This document shows, piece by piece, positions 54,373 to 63,308 of a DNA stretch of 64,000 nucleotides (position 1 is the stretch's first letter; each line of letters opens with the position of its first letter). Origin of the DNA: an uncultured Roseibium sp. (GTDB taxonomy: Bacteria > Pseudomonadota > Alphaproteobacteria > Rhizobiales > Stappiaceae); contig NZ_CANMFD010000001.1 of assembly GCF_947496995.1 (NCBI RefSeq), positions 1,732,692 through 1,796,691 of the forward strand, given 5' to 3'. A program made the position numbers and the translations under genes. The notes beneath the pieces were generated by a model. It saw only the letters and a list, made by a program, of their open reading frames with translations. It did no database searches and was not told the DNA's origin.

Positions 54373-55526
54373 TAGCGGCGTACTCCAGTGCCGAGCGGGG
54401 TTGCAGGTGTCTCGGCCGGAACGCGGCCGTAAGCCTGCGGCAGCGAGCAGGTCTTCAGGTGCGGCATGACCCGCGAGCCGAAATGCTCCGCCTCTTCGAT
54501 ATGCGGATAGCCGGAGAAGATGAAGGCGCGGATGCCCATTTTCTGATAGGCCTCGATTTTCGACAGGACCTGATCGGTCGAGCCGACGAGCGCGGCGCCG
54601 CAGCCCGATCTTGCCCGTCCGACACCGGTCCACAGATTGGGCTCGATATAGCCGAACGCATCGGCGATCTCGCGGTTCTTCGCCTGATGGCTGACGCCGA
54701 GGGATTTCGCATCGAGCGCGCGTTCGCGGATGGCTGTTCCCTGGTCGTCGTCCAGTTTGGAGACGATGTAGTCGGCGTATTCCTGCGCTTCCTTTTCCGT
54801 GTCGCGCACGATCATGTGGACGCGCAGGCCGTAGTCCAGGGTGCGGCCGTGGTTTTCCGCCACTGCATTGACCGCCTTCATGCGGCCTTCCAGCTCTTCC
54901 ATTTTTTCCGGCCACATCAGGTAGACATCGCAATGCTGGCCACAAAGCTCCAGCGCTGCCGGCGAGTAACCGCCGAAGTAGAGCAGCGGTCCGCCAGTCT
55001 GGTAAGGCCGGACCGGATCGGTGGTCAGGCCCTTGAAGGTGTAGACCTCGCCTTCATAGTCGATCTCATCGCGGGTCCAGGCCTGTTTCAGGATTTCGAC
55101 GACTTCCCGGGAACGCTGGTAACGATAGGCGCTGTCCGCCTGTTCGCCGGGAAAGTCGGAGGAAATGATGTTGACCGTCAGTCGGCCCTCGAGCATGTGA
55201 TCGAGCGTCGCGATGGTGCGCGCCAGCATGATCGGCTGCATCTCCCCGCAGCGGACCGCAGCCAGAAGATTGATCTTGTCGGTGATCGGCGCGCAGCCGG
55301 CGACGAAGGACAGGGTGTCCTGTCCGACCTGATAGGAGGACGGACACAGGATATTGCGAAAGCCCTGCTGCTCGGCGGTTTTGACGATCGCGGAACAATG
55401 GTTCCAGGACGATCGCAAGTGGCCTTCCGGTACGCCCAGAAACTGATAATCGTCGGAGCACAGCGCCGCGAACCAGGAAACCTCCGCGGCATCGAGATCC
55501 GGCGAAGTTACCGGGACAATGGTCAT
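54372..55526 (-). CDS. LLM-class FMNH2-dependent monooxygenase (SsuD/SmoC-like)
   Basis: 384 residues from the ATG at 55526 (GGGAGG upstream). A bacterial luciferase-like barrel: EVSWFAALCSDDYQFLG at the N-terminus, GRLTVNIISSDFPGEQADSAYRY with the SsuD-type phosphate and sulfonate contacts, and VGRARSGCGAALVGSTDQV near the C-terminus. SsuD relatives cleave C-S bonds of alkanesulfonates, giving an aldehyde and sulfite. In the sulfo-SMO pathway SmoC does this to sulfoquinovose. First gene of a six-gene operon. Confidence 0.9.
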   Translation of the reverse strand: MTIVPVTSPDLDAAEVSWFAALCSDDYQFLGVPEGHLRSSWNHCSAIVKTAEQQGFRNILCPSSYQVGQDTLSFVAGCAPITDKINLLAAVRCGEMQPIMLARTIATLDHMLEGRLTVNIISSDFPGEQADSAYRYQRSREVVEILKQAWTRDEIDYEGEVYTFKGLTTDPVRPYQTGGPLLYFGGYSPAALELCGQHCDVYLMWPEKMEELEGRMKAVNAVAENHGRTLDYGLRVHMIVRDTEKEAQEYADYIVSKLDDDQGTAIRERALDAKSLGVSHQAKNREIADAFGYIEPNLWTGVGRARSGCGAALVGSTDQVLSKIEAYQKMGIRAFIFSGYPHIEEAEHFGSRVMPHLKTCSLPQAYGRVPAETPATPLGTGVRR

Positions 55527-55701
55527 GAAATACCTCCCTGGAACAACCTGCCTGTGCGCGCCGCACGAAGACGGGTTGAGCGATCCCAAAATTGCCGGAA
55601 CGTCCTGTCCGCGTTCGAAAGAACGTGTGCCGTTCCGGAGTTTTCATTTGTTTTCGAATGGCTTCATTTTGCCTTCGATTTCTTCTTGCATATCACCCGT
55701 T

Positions 55702-55715
55702 TTGATGTAAATCAA
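55702..55715. promoter_or_regulatory. FNR/Anr-type box or GntR operator
   Basis: TTGATGTAAATCAA matches the FNR consensus TTGAT-N4-ATCAA exactly. A further ATCAA lies 11 bases downstream (55722-55726). It sits between the monooxygenase operon and the gntR gene. Confidence 0.55.
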
Positions 55716-55753
55716 TAGTGTATCAATTTTGCAGAACAGGCAACCAGACCGCC

Positions 55754-56464
55754 ATGCCGATGGCCTCGCATTCCTCCAATGCTCTGCCCTTATATGTGCA
55801 GATCAGCGAGCTTTTGATCCGCGATATCGCCGCCGGCCGGCTGATCGACGGCGAACGCTTGCCGCCCGAGCGGGACATGGCCGAGGAGCTGGGAATCTCG
55901 ATCGGCACCCTGCGCAAGGCGCTGGCGGACCTTACGGAAAAAGGCTTACTCGAGCGGGTCCAGGGTTCGGGAAACTACATACGCCAGGGCGGCACCGGCG
56001 ACAGTGTCTACGCGATGTTCCGTCTGGAGCTGCTGACGGGCGGAGGATTGCCGCGCGCCGACATTCTGGAGCTGGACCGGCTGCGCAAACCGCAGGACCT
56101 GCCGGACTTCGGCACCAGTGACGAGGGCACCCGTATCCGCCGCCTCAGATATCTCAACGACGTCATTATCGCGGTGGAGGAAATCTGGCTCGACGGTGAC
56201 GCCGGTCAGGTGAAGCGGGAGTTCATGTCCGATTCCCTCTACCGATTCTATCAGAAGCATCTCGGTTTCTGGATCGTCCGCGCCGAGGACAGGGTCACCA
56301 TCGGCAAGGTGCCCGAATGGGCGCCGGCTGAATTTTCCAAGCCGGCGGGAACGCTCACCGGCTATATCGAGCGGTTCAGCTGGGCGGACCGACCGGAGCC
56401 GGTCGAATATTCGCGAACCTGGTTCGACACCGACAGGGCGCATTACGTACAGCGGTTGAAATAG
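55754..56464 (+). CDS. GntR family regulator with UTRA-like sensor domain
   Basis: 236 residues. Winged helix: LPLYVQISELLIRDIAAGRL and LPPERDMAEELGISIGTLRKALADLTEKG. The C-terminal sensor (about 95-236, TRIRRLRYLNDVIIAVEEIWLDG, YIERFSW) is UTRA-like, a domain that binds sugar phosphates and similar ligands. A GTG at 55718 could start the protein 12 codons earlier. It is divergent from the operon it probably controls and 51 bases ahead of the Gfo/Idh/MocA gene. Confidence 0.85.
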   Translation: MPMASHSSNALPLYVQISELLIRDIAAGRLIDGERLPPERDMAEELGISIGTLRKALADLTEKGLLERVQGSGNYIRQGGTGDSVYAMFRLELLTGGGLPRADILELDRLRKPQDLPDFGTSDEGTRIRRLRYLNDVIIAVEEIWLDGDAGQVKREFMSDSLYRFYQKHLGFWIVRAEDRVTIGKVPEWAPAEFSKPAGTLTGYIERFSWADRPEPVEYSRTWFDTDRAHYVQRLK

Positions 56465-56515
56465 ACAAGGCGGGCGTCGGGTAACCTGAAGACCTGCCAT
56501 CCAAGGAGGACTTAA

Positions 56516-57640
56516 ATGCCTGTGAAGGTGAGATACGGTGTGATCGGTTGTGGCATGATGGGGCAGGAACATCTGCGCAACATTGCCCTTCTACCGGATA
56601 CCGAAGTGACGGCGATATTCGAACCTGACCCGGCAATGGCCCGGGCCGCGGCGGAATTTGCGCCGGGCGCCGAATTTGCAGGCTCTGTCGATGCATTGCT
56701 GGACGTGGAAGCGCTGGACTGCCTTCTGATTGCCAGCCCGAACCACTGCCATTTGCCGCAAATGGAGGAAATCCGCAGGAAACGCCCTCTGCCGTTACTT
56801 GTCGAAAAACCGCTGTTCACGGACCCGAGGGATCTCGCCGAGCTGGAGACCTTCAGGGCCAATTATCCGGCGCCGGTCTGGGTGGCGATGGAATACCGCT
56901 ACATGCCGCCGATCGCGGCCCTGATCGCGCGCGCCGAAGAGGTCACCGGCGGTGTCAGGATGCTGACGATCCGGGAGCACCGCTTTCCCTTTCTTCACAA
57001 GGTCGGGGCCTGGAACCGCTTCAACCGCTATTCCGGCGGGACGTTCGTCGAAAAATGCTGCCATTTTTTCGATCTCATGCGGCTGATCATGAAATGCGAG
57101 CCGGTACGCGTGATGGCGTCGGCCGGACAGGATACCAATCACAAGGACGAGATTTACGACGGCGAACGGCCGGATGTGCTCGACAATGGCTATGTGATCG
57201 TGGAGTTCGAGAACGGTGCTCGCGCCATGCTGGAACTTTGCATGTTCGCGGAAGGCTCGCGTTTCCAGGAGGAAGTCTCTGCCGTTGGGCCGCAGGGCAA
57301 GGTGGAAGCTTTCGTGCCCGGGCCCGGACGTTTCTGGCCGGAGGACCTGGGCGATCCGCCCGTGCCGATGCTTGTCGTTTCACCGCGCAGTCCCAAGGGA
57401 CCGCGCCACATCGACATTCCGGTGGACACGGCTCTTCTCGAGGCGGGCGACCACAACGGCTCGACCTATTATCAGCACGCCGGATTTGCTGCCGTCGTGC
57501 GCGGGGAAAAGGATCTTCCTGATGTGACGCTGGAGGACGGCCGCCGCGCCGTCGAAATGGGCCTCGCTGCCCAGCAGTCCGCCCGCACCGGTCAGGCTGT
57601 GGCGATGGCCGCAAAGGCGCTTTCTTCGGTCGCTTGCTGA
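56516..57640 (+). CDS. Gfo/Idh/MocA family protein, candidate NAD+-dependent sulfoquinovosidase
   Basis: 374 residues with AAGGAGG before the ATG. The N-terminal Rossmann fold begins VRYGVIGCGMMGQEHLRNIA, and LLVEKPLFTD is the EKP motif of the family. The alpha/beta domain contains YRYMPPIAALIARAEE and a His-rich middle part. Family members are NAD(P)-dependent dehydrogenases or, in the GH188 group, NAD+-dependent glycosidases acting on sulfoquinovosides. Its place next to a sulfoquinovose-type operon suggests the latter. The exact activity is not settled. Confidence 0.82.
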   Translation: MPVKVRYGVIGCGMMGQEHLRNIALLPDTEVTAIFEPDPAMARAAAEFAPGAEFAGSVDALLDVEALDCLLIASPNHCHLPQMEEIRRKRPLPLLVEKPLFTDPRDLAELETFRANYPAPVWVAMEYRYMPPIAALIARAEEVTGGVRMLTIREHRFPFLHKVGAWNRFNRYSGGTFVEKCCHFFDLMRLIMKCEPVRVMASAGQDTNHKDEIYDGERPDVLDNGYVIVEFENGARAMLELCMFAEGSRFQEEVSAVGPQGKVEAFVPGPGRFWPEDLGDPPVPMLVVSPRSPKGPRHIDIPVDTALLEAGDHNGSTYYQHAGFAAVVRGEKDLPDVTLEDGRRAVEMGLAAQQSARTGQAVAMAAKALSSVAC

Positions 57641-57698
57641 AGCGCAAAAACGGTCTGAAAAAGCAAATTGGATAGCCCGGCGTCGCGCCGGAGATCGG

Positions 57699-58130
57699 TT
57701 ACCAGCCTTCGTTGGGCAGGAACGTCTGCACGGTATCCGAACTGAACCCGTCGCGGCCCCGGCGCATGTTCAGGGCCTTGATCGGAAACTGATAGTTCCG
57801 CCCCGTATCGGTTTGCCGGCACTGCTCTTTGCGGTAGTCGAACTGGCCCGGTCTGCCCTGATTTCTCTGCACCAGAACACAGAAGACGTCATAGCGGCCG
57901 TTGATATCCACTTCGCGGAATGCTCCCTGGGCAACGATGACCTGCTTGTGGCGGGTGAAGGACTTGTCGAAAAGCAGGAAGTTGCAATACGGCAGGCTTC
58001 CCTGTGGCGTGCGGGTGCTCTGGCAGTAGAAAATTTCTGCCTGCGCCTGTTCCGGCGGCGCGATGGCAAGAGAGCCGAGCCACGCAAGTCCCGCCAGGGC
58101 GGCAGTAAGGAAGCGGCGCGATATCCGCAT
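57699..58130 (-). CDS. Secreted hypothetical protein
   Basis: 143 residues. Signal peptide RFLTAALAGLAWLGSLAIAPPEQAQAE, cut near residue 33. The mature domain has four cysteines in a regular order (FYCQST, PYCNFLL, VFCVLV, EQCRQT), suggesting two disulfides, and a basic central part. I do not recognise the family. The start at 58130 gives the best leader; there is a GGGAGA 11 bases upstream. Confidence 0.7.
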   Translation of the reverse strand: MRISRRFLTAALAGLAWLGSLAIAPPEQAQAEIFYCQSTRTPQGSLPYCNFLLFDKSFTRHKQVIVAQGAFREVDINGRYDVFCVLVQRNQGRPGQFDYRKEQCRQTDTGRNYQFPIKALNMRRGRDGFSSDTVQTFLPNEGW

Positions 58131-58355
58131 GTTGGTTAATCTCCCGGGTCCGGTGCTGCAGTCGAACGACGCATCTTGCAGACAGATTGTCACTTTACCA
58201 GACAACTACCTGTGACGCGCCGCACAGGGAATAGGGGCGTCCAGCATTATCTTGAGGCCGTGGTTCGTGCTTCGGGCCGCGTTTGCTGATAGGTTGCAAG
58301 TGGTCAGCGTGCGGGATCGGCAAGATCCGCCGCGGGCTGCTTTTTGGAGGCTGCC

Positions 58356-60995
58356 ATGCGCAAGACTGTTTCCGTCGTCCTTTCCTCGGCGTTGCTCGTT
58401 CAATCTGTTCTCGTCAACGGCGTACTGGCCGCCCCGGCCGTCACCACGGCCAATGTCAATTTCCGGCAGGGTCCTGGAACCGGCTACGGTTCCTTCGGCA
58501 CGGTGCCCAACGGCACCGCGGTGGAGCTCGACAACTGCGACGACAGCGGTGCCTGGTGTTCCGTCAGCTACGGCGGCCGCAACGGGTTCGTCAGCGGCAA
58601 GTACCTGCAACTGACCGAACCGGAACAAACCACGGGCTGGCCGCGCTCCTTCCAGACCGATGGCGGCGCGACACTCGTTCTCTATCAGCCGCAGTTTACG
58701 CAATGGGACAATTTCAAGACGCTCAAGGCGCTGGTTGCCGCGGAATATCTTGAAAACAAGGACGCCAAGCCGGTCTTCGGCGTGATCGGCGTGAGCGGCC
58801 AGACAGTGGCGGACACCGACAAGGGCGAGGTCGATGTCAGCGCTCTCCAGGTGACGAAGCTTGATTTCTCGGCGCTCGACAGGAGCGCACTCACTGATCT
58901 CTCGTTACAGGTCGGCAAGATAATGCCGACCGGCACAATCACGGTGAAGGAGGACCGGATCACGGCCGGCCTTGCCGAATACCAGCGCATGGAAGACGTC
59001 CAGGGGCTCGGGACCGACGCTCCGCCGGTCTTCGTGTCGACCTCGCCCGCCATTCTGGTGCAGACGGAAGGCGCGCCGATCTTCGCTCCCGTCAAGGGCG
59101 AACAGGGCCTGAGTTTCGTCGTCAACACCAACTGGGACATCCTCAGGATCGACGAAACCGGAGAGCTCTATCTGCGTGACGAAAAGGCCTGGCTGACAAC
59201 GAAGGATGTGTCTGCGGGCTGGCAACCGGTCGCCGAACTTCCCGACCTGATCAAAACCTTGCCGGATGATGATAACTGGAAGGAGACCCGCGAGGCCATC
59301 CCCGGCGAACCGTTCCCGGACAACGCGGCGCCGAAAGTCATCTATTCCGACAAACCTGCGGAGATGATCGTCTTTGAAGGTGAGCCTGAGCTTGAACAGG
59401 TGACCGGAACCGATCTGGAGTGGGCGTCCAACACCGACAGTGACGTGTTTTTCCTGAAATCGACGTCCACCTGGTACATCCTGGTTTCCGGCCGCTGGTT
59501 CAAATCGGCATCGCTCGACGGGCCATGGACCTTCACCACGCCTGACATGCCGTCCGATTTCCTGAACATTCCCGAAGACGCGCCTTACTACTCGGTCCGC
59601 TCGTCCATTCCGGGTACTTCGGAAGCTTCCCAGGCGCGCCTGAAGGCCAGCATCCCGACAACGGCACGGGTCGAGCTGGGCTCGCTCAGTACGGATGTCG
59701 CTTATGCGGGCGATCCGGAATTCGAGCCGATCGAGGGCACATCGATGTCCTATGCGGTCAACACGAGTGATCAGGTGATCCAGGTGGGCGCGAAATATTA
59801 TGTGCTGCAGGACGGCGTCTGGTTCGTCGGGGACGGCCCGGAGGGACCGTTTGCGGTCGCGACGTCGGTCCCGGACGCAATCTACACCATCCCGCCATCC
59901 TCGCCGGTCTACAACGTGACGTATGTGCGCATCTATGAAACCGAACCCGATGCGGTGTGGTACGGCTACACGATGGGCTATCTGACGGGCTTTCTGGCCT
60001 GGGGCGTGTTTGTCTACGGCACCGGCTACTATTACCGGCCCTGGTACCGCCCCGGCTATCGGCCGATCTATTTCCCAAGACCCGTGACCTACGGCATCGG
60101 CGCTTTCTACAATCCGGTGCGCGGCACCTATGGCCGCTACGGCTATGCCTACGGCCCTCTGCGCGGCATTGCCGGTGGCGGCGTCTACAATCCCCGCACC
60201 GGTGGCTATATCCGCGGGGCGGCCATCAGCGGTCCGCGCGGCAGTGCCGGCTTCATCTCCGCCTATAACCCGCGCACCGGCAACCGTGTTGTCGCCGGTG
60301 GCGCGCGCGGCATTTACGGGTCCTGGGGCGGCAAGGTCGTGACCGGACCGCAATGGTCGCGCACCCGCGATCTTCAGGCGGGTGCGGTGAAACGCTGGCA
60401 GCAGGATGGAAGTCCCGGCCGCGTGGCCAATCTCGACCGCCGCGGCGATGTCTTCGCCGGACAGGACGGCGCGGTCTACCGCCGCGATGGCGACAACTGG
60501 CAGAAATTCGAAAGTGGCCGCTGGGGAGATGTTGCTGCCCCATCACGGGAAAACATACAGAACAGGCTCGCCAATACCGGAGCAGGGGCCAGGCTCGGTG
60601 CCGGAGCAGGGGCGGGAGTGGCAAACCGTCCGGCCGGCGACAGGATCCAGAACCGGCCGAATGCCGGAAACCGGCCCAATGTGCAGCGTCCGGCGAACCT
60701 GCCGTCGGGACAGCGCCCCAACGTTCAAACTCCGAACGTGCAGCGCCCGACAGTGCAAAGACCGGCAGAGCGGCCCGCAGTGCAAAGACCGTCTGTGCAA
60801 AAGCCGCCGGCGGTCCAGAGGCCGAATGTGCAACGTCCGGCGCAACGGCCACAGGCTCCGGCGCATCTGAACCGGGACAACAGGGCGCGTCAGGCCGGCA
60901 ATCAGCAGATCAACCGTCAACGCAATGTGCAGCGCTCACGTCCGCAACCACAGCGGGGAGGGGGCGCCCGGCGCGGCGGAGGTCGCCGCCGCTGA
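58356..60995 (+). CDS. Large secreted SH3b protein with YNPRTG repeats and QRP-rich tail
   Basis: 879 residues. Signal peptide (VVLSSALLVQSVLVNGVLA), SH3b domain (about 30-88, VNFRQGPGTGYGSFG). Three repeats of a Val-Asn-Thr...Trp-Phe...Gly-Pro pattern lie near 245, 360 and 465. Then comes one hydrophobic stretch (about 537-558), a Tyr/Gly/Arg region with YNPRTG copies, and a C-terminus of repeated QRP and NRP units (about 748-845). It should be an envelope protein; the tail is basic. GGAGG precedes the ATG. Confidence 0.8.
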   Translation: MRKTVSVVLSSALLVQSVLVNGVLAAPAVTTANVNFRQGPGTGYGSFGTVPNGTAVELDNCDDSGAWCSVSYGGRNGFVSGKYLQLTEPEQTTGWPRSFQTDGGATLVLYQPQFTQWDNFKTLKALVAAEYLENKDAKPVFGVIGVSGQTVADTDKGEVDVSALQVTKLDFSALDRSALTDLSLQVGKIMPTGTITVKEDRITAGLAEYQRMEDVQGLGTDAPPVFVSTSPAILVQTEGAPIFAPVKGEQGLSFVVNTNWDILRIDETGELYLRDEKAWLTTKDVSAGWQPVAELPDLIKTLPDDDNWKETREAIPGEPFPDNAAPKVIYSDKPAEMIVFEGEPELEQVTGTDLEWASNTDSDVFFLKSTSTWYILVSGRWFKSASLDGPWTFTTPDMPSDFLNIPEDAPYYSVRSSIPGTSEASQARLKASIPTTARVELGSLSTDVAYAGDPEFEPIEGTSMSYAVNTSDQVIQVGAKYYVLQDGVWFVGDGPEGPFAVATSVPDAIYTIPPSSPVYNVTYVRIYETEPDAVWYGYTMGYLTGFLAWGVFVYGTGYYYRPWYRPGYRPIYFPRPVTYGIGAFYNPVRGTYGRYGYAYGPLRGIAGGGVYNPRTGGYIRGAAISGPRGSAGFISAYNPRTGNRVVAGGARGIYGSWGGKVVTGPQWSRTRDLQAGAVKRWQQDGSPGRVANLDRRGDVFAGQDGAVYRRDGDNWQKFESGRWGDVAAPSRENIQNRLANTGAGARLGAGAGAGVANRPAGDRIQNRPNAGNRPNVQRPANLPSGQRPNVQTPNVQRPTVQRPAERPAVQRPSVQKPPAVQRPNVQRPAQRPQAPAHLNRDNRARQAGNQQINRQRNVQRSRPQPQRGGGARRGGGRRR

Positions 60996-61129
60996 TACGC
61001 AGGTTCTCCGCTCTTCGGGTTTTTGGGGCGCGGCACGGCTGCGCCCGCATCTGCACATGATCCATGGTTTTCCGGAGAGCTGTTCCCCAGAACCGGCTGA
61101 ACGAAATGCGCACCGGAAGGGTGGAGCAA

Positions 61130-61495
61130 TCAGCTTTCGATCCAGTGCCAGGCGGTTTCGACGTCGGCCTTGTCGAAATGCTTTTCCTCGATGCTGGCCA
61201 GCTTCGCGAATGCCGCGTCGACGGCCACGAGGGCAGCCAGCAGCTTGCTGTCGCTGACGATCGCGATCTTCGCCAGGTGCTTCATGTTGGCGAGCGTCCA
61301 CTTCATGTCCGCCATGGCCGCTTCGAATGATGTGCCCACGTGATCTCCGAGGACCACAAGCAGGCTGATCTTGCCATGTGCACCGATCAGCTCTTCCGCC
61401 TTGGCGACAAGCTCCCTTTCCTGGGCGATATCCACTTTTCCGTTGATTTCGATACCCAGAACGGAGCCCCGGCTGCGCGGCAGAATAGTGTACAT
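61130..61495 (-). CDS. SpoIIAA-like STAS/SEC14 domain protein
   Basis: 121 residues. SVLGIEINGKVDIAQERELVAKAEEL and KISLLVVLGDHVGTSFEAAMADMKWTLANMKHLAKIAIV match the SpoIIAA-like (YjgA/STAS) family. It lacks the phosphorylatable Ser-Leu motif of a true anti-sigma antagonist, so it may bind a lipid or another ligand. It stands alone and is convergent with the large SH3b gene. Confidence 0.85.
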   Translation of the reverse strand: MYTILPRSRGSVLGIEINGKVDIAQERELVAKAEELIGAHGKISLLVVLGDHVGTSFEAAMADMKWTLANMKHLAKIAIVSDSKLLAALVAVDAAFAKLASIEEKHFDKADVETAWHWIES

Positions 61496-61729
61496 GATTG
61501 TTCCTCCTCAGGAGCACCCTGCATCCGGTTGAACGCAGGCAGCATATTACAACACTTCAGAACCGGTCCGGTTCAAGGGCTCCGGCCTTGAGAATGACAT
61601 TGCAATTACGGGTGGCAAAAGCCCAGAAATCAAACGACAGGCTCCGCACCGAAGTGGGCCAAAACGGGATTTCAGCTCAAAGGAGAAATGGCGGCCCAAG
61701 GCAAATATCCCCCGGACTGCCGTCAATCT

Positions 61730-62350
61730 TTACCGCCAGGCGGTGACCCGCGTCTTTCCGTGGGCAGAGCCATCCATTCGGTTTGGCTGGGTCACCCGCA
61801 AACTCGCAATCTGTTTGTCGAACATGCCGATCAGAACCAGTTCATAGCCACGCAGGCTCCAACGTCTGACGTCTGAGAGTTCCGTGTTCAGACAGCCGAA
61901 CACCGTCGCGCTGCCACCGCTGCCTTGCCCCTGGCGCAATGTCAGGCTGCACTCCCTGCCAGATATCGAGATGCTCCATTTGCCAACGTAAGACTGGGGA
62001 GAAGCTGCGGCGTTGTGGGTGTAACTGTTCCCACCGGATGTCGTCCCCAACAGCTCTGCGACCATGTCGGCGGCGGCATTGGGATCGACGGACATGTTGA
62101 CGCTTGTGCCTGAACTTTTCTTGTGAATGGTTCCGTCCGAAGACACCCAGCTTTTGGTTTTCGAGCTGGAATAGTCACGACTGATACGCCCGTTGAATGG
62201 GGGTGGCATAATCGGTTCGGCACCCGTGAAAACGGGATCCGAATAAGGCCTGGACCCGTAGCCCGGGCCGTCGTTCTGACCGTCGCTTTGGCAACCGGCC
62301 AAGAGTGATCCTATAAAAACAGCACCGCTGAAGATTTTGCCTGACTTCAC
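61730..62350 (-). CDS. Lipoprotein of the Inh/Omp19 (metalloprotease inhibitor) family
   Basis: 206 residues. The lipoprotein signal MKSGKIFSGAVFIGSLLAGCQSD has the lipobox LLAGC. The C-terminal domain (about 110-206) follows the Inh/Omp19 plan: VGKWSISISGRECSLTL, FGCLNTELSDVRRWSLRGYELVLIG and ITD-like end. Omp19 of Brucella inhibits host proteases. The central 60 residues are low-complexity. The start at 62350 is GTG behind a GGGGG site; a TTG is possible 12 bases earlier. Confidence 0.78.
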   Translation of the reverse strand: MKSGKIFSGAVFIGSLLAGCQSDGQNDGPGYGSRPYSDPVFTGAEPIMPPPFNGRISRDYSSSKTKSWVSSDGTIHKKSSGTSVNMSVDPNAAADMVAELLGTTSGGNSYTHNAAASPQSYVGKWSISISGRECSLTLRQGQGSGGSATVFGCLNTELSDVRRWSLRGYELVLIGMFDKQIASLRVTQPNRMDGSAHGKTRVTAWR

Positions 62351-62599
62351 ATTCACCCCCAAAAATTCACGTTCAATAGAGTGGATGCGTTACCTGACAT
62401 TCCACATGGAAACGGCACCTTATACCAAGCTCACTTGATAGGAACCCGTTTGATCGCATTGTCCCGGTTGACGGAAAAATGCTTGTTCTGTCGTGGTCAA
62501 GTACTTGTAGAATATGGATCATCAAGCTCTGGGGACGATGAAGGCGGCATCTGTCCCGAGGATGTGTGGACAGGCTTTCACGAGCGTAAAATCAAACGA

Positions 62600-63259
62600 T
62601 TACTGTTCATCAACAGCAAGGTTGGTTGAAGACCGGGAGACCGCGTCTTCCAGAACCCGGATCATTTCGCGGGTTCCGGCGTCGGCCCGCTCACGGATCT
62701 GCTGTGTCAGCGGATGATACTCCGTGCGGTCGCGTCCGTAGGTCAGATTGAACTTGTAGAAGCTTGCGCCGGGCGGCGGCATCAGCAGATGCTGGAAGAT
62801 CGTTTCCAGCTTGTCGAAGGCCTTGGCAAAGCGTGCCTCCACTGACGCGGCCTTGGCGTATTCGTCCCACAAGGCAATCAGGTCTTCCGCCAGGTCCTTG
62901 GGGAGTGCCGTGCAAAGGGTCTGGAAATCCCGCCGTTCGCGCTCCTGGCGATCGTCGCCTGGCTTCTGGTCGGGAGCGGGAATGTCCCCGGATATCGCCT
63001 CTCCGAGATCGTGGATCAGGCAGAGCTTCAAGAGCTTGAGAAAATCGATGCCTGCAAGCTCCTTCTCAAGAAGCAGCACCATGAGCGCGAGGCGCCAGCT
63101 GTGCTCGGCTGTGCTTTCCGGCCGGCCGTTGCGGGTCGAGCCGGACCGGATCGTGTCCTTCAGCTGTTCGGCGGACTGGAGAAACGCCAGGATCCCGGAC
63201 AGTCTTTTGTCGTCCATCTGCTGGTCGCACACGGGAGGAGGGGGTGTCATCTGTGTCAT
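62600..63259 (-). CDS. HD domain hydrolase (YfbR-like)
   Basis: 219 residues. The HD motif set is clear: RPESTAEHSWRLALMVLLLEKEL (His), LKLCLIHDLGEAISGDIPAP (His-Asp) and FAKAFDKLETIFQHL. The family removes phosphate from (deoxy)nucleoside monophosphates. The start at 63259 is the first ATG of good context after the overlapping upstream frame; its ribosome-binding site is weak. It follows the XRE gene in the same direction, 50 bases away, and may be co-transcribed. Confidence 0.85.
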   Translation of the reverse strand: MTQMTPPPPVCDQQMDDKRLSGILAFLQSAEQLKDTIRSGSTRNGRPESTAEHSWRLALMVLLLEKELAGIDFLKLLKLCLIHDLGEAISGDIPAPDQKPGDDRQERERRDFQTLCTALPKDLAEDLIALWDEYAKAASVEARFAKAFDKLETIFQHLLMPPPGASFYKFNLTYGRDRTEYHPLTQQIRERADAGTREMIRVLEDAVSRSSTNLAVDEQ

Positions 63260-63308
63260 GACGGCAAGAGTAACGGGCTCGCCCATGCCAGGCCATGCGG
63301 TGAATATT

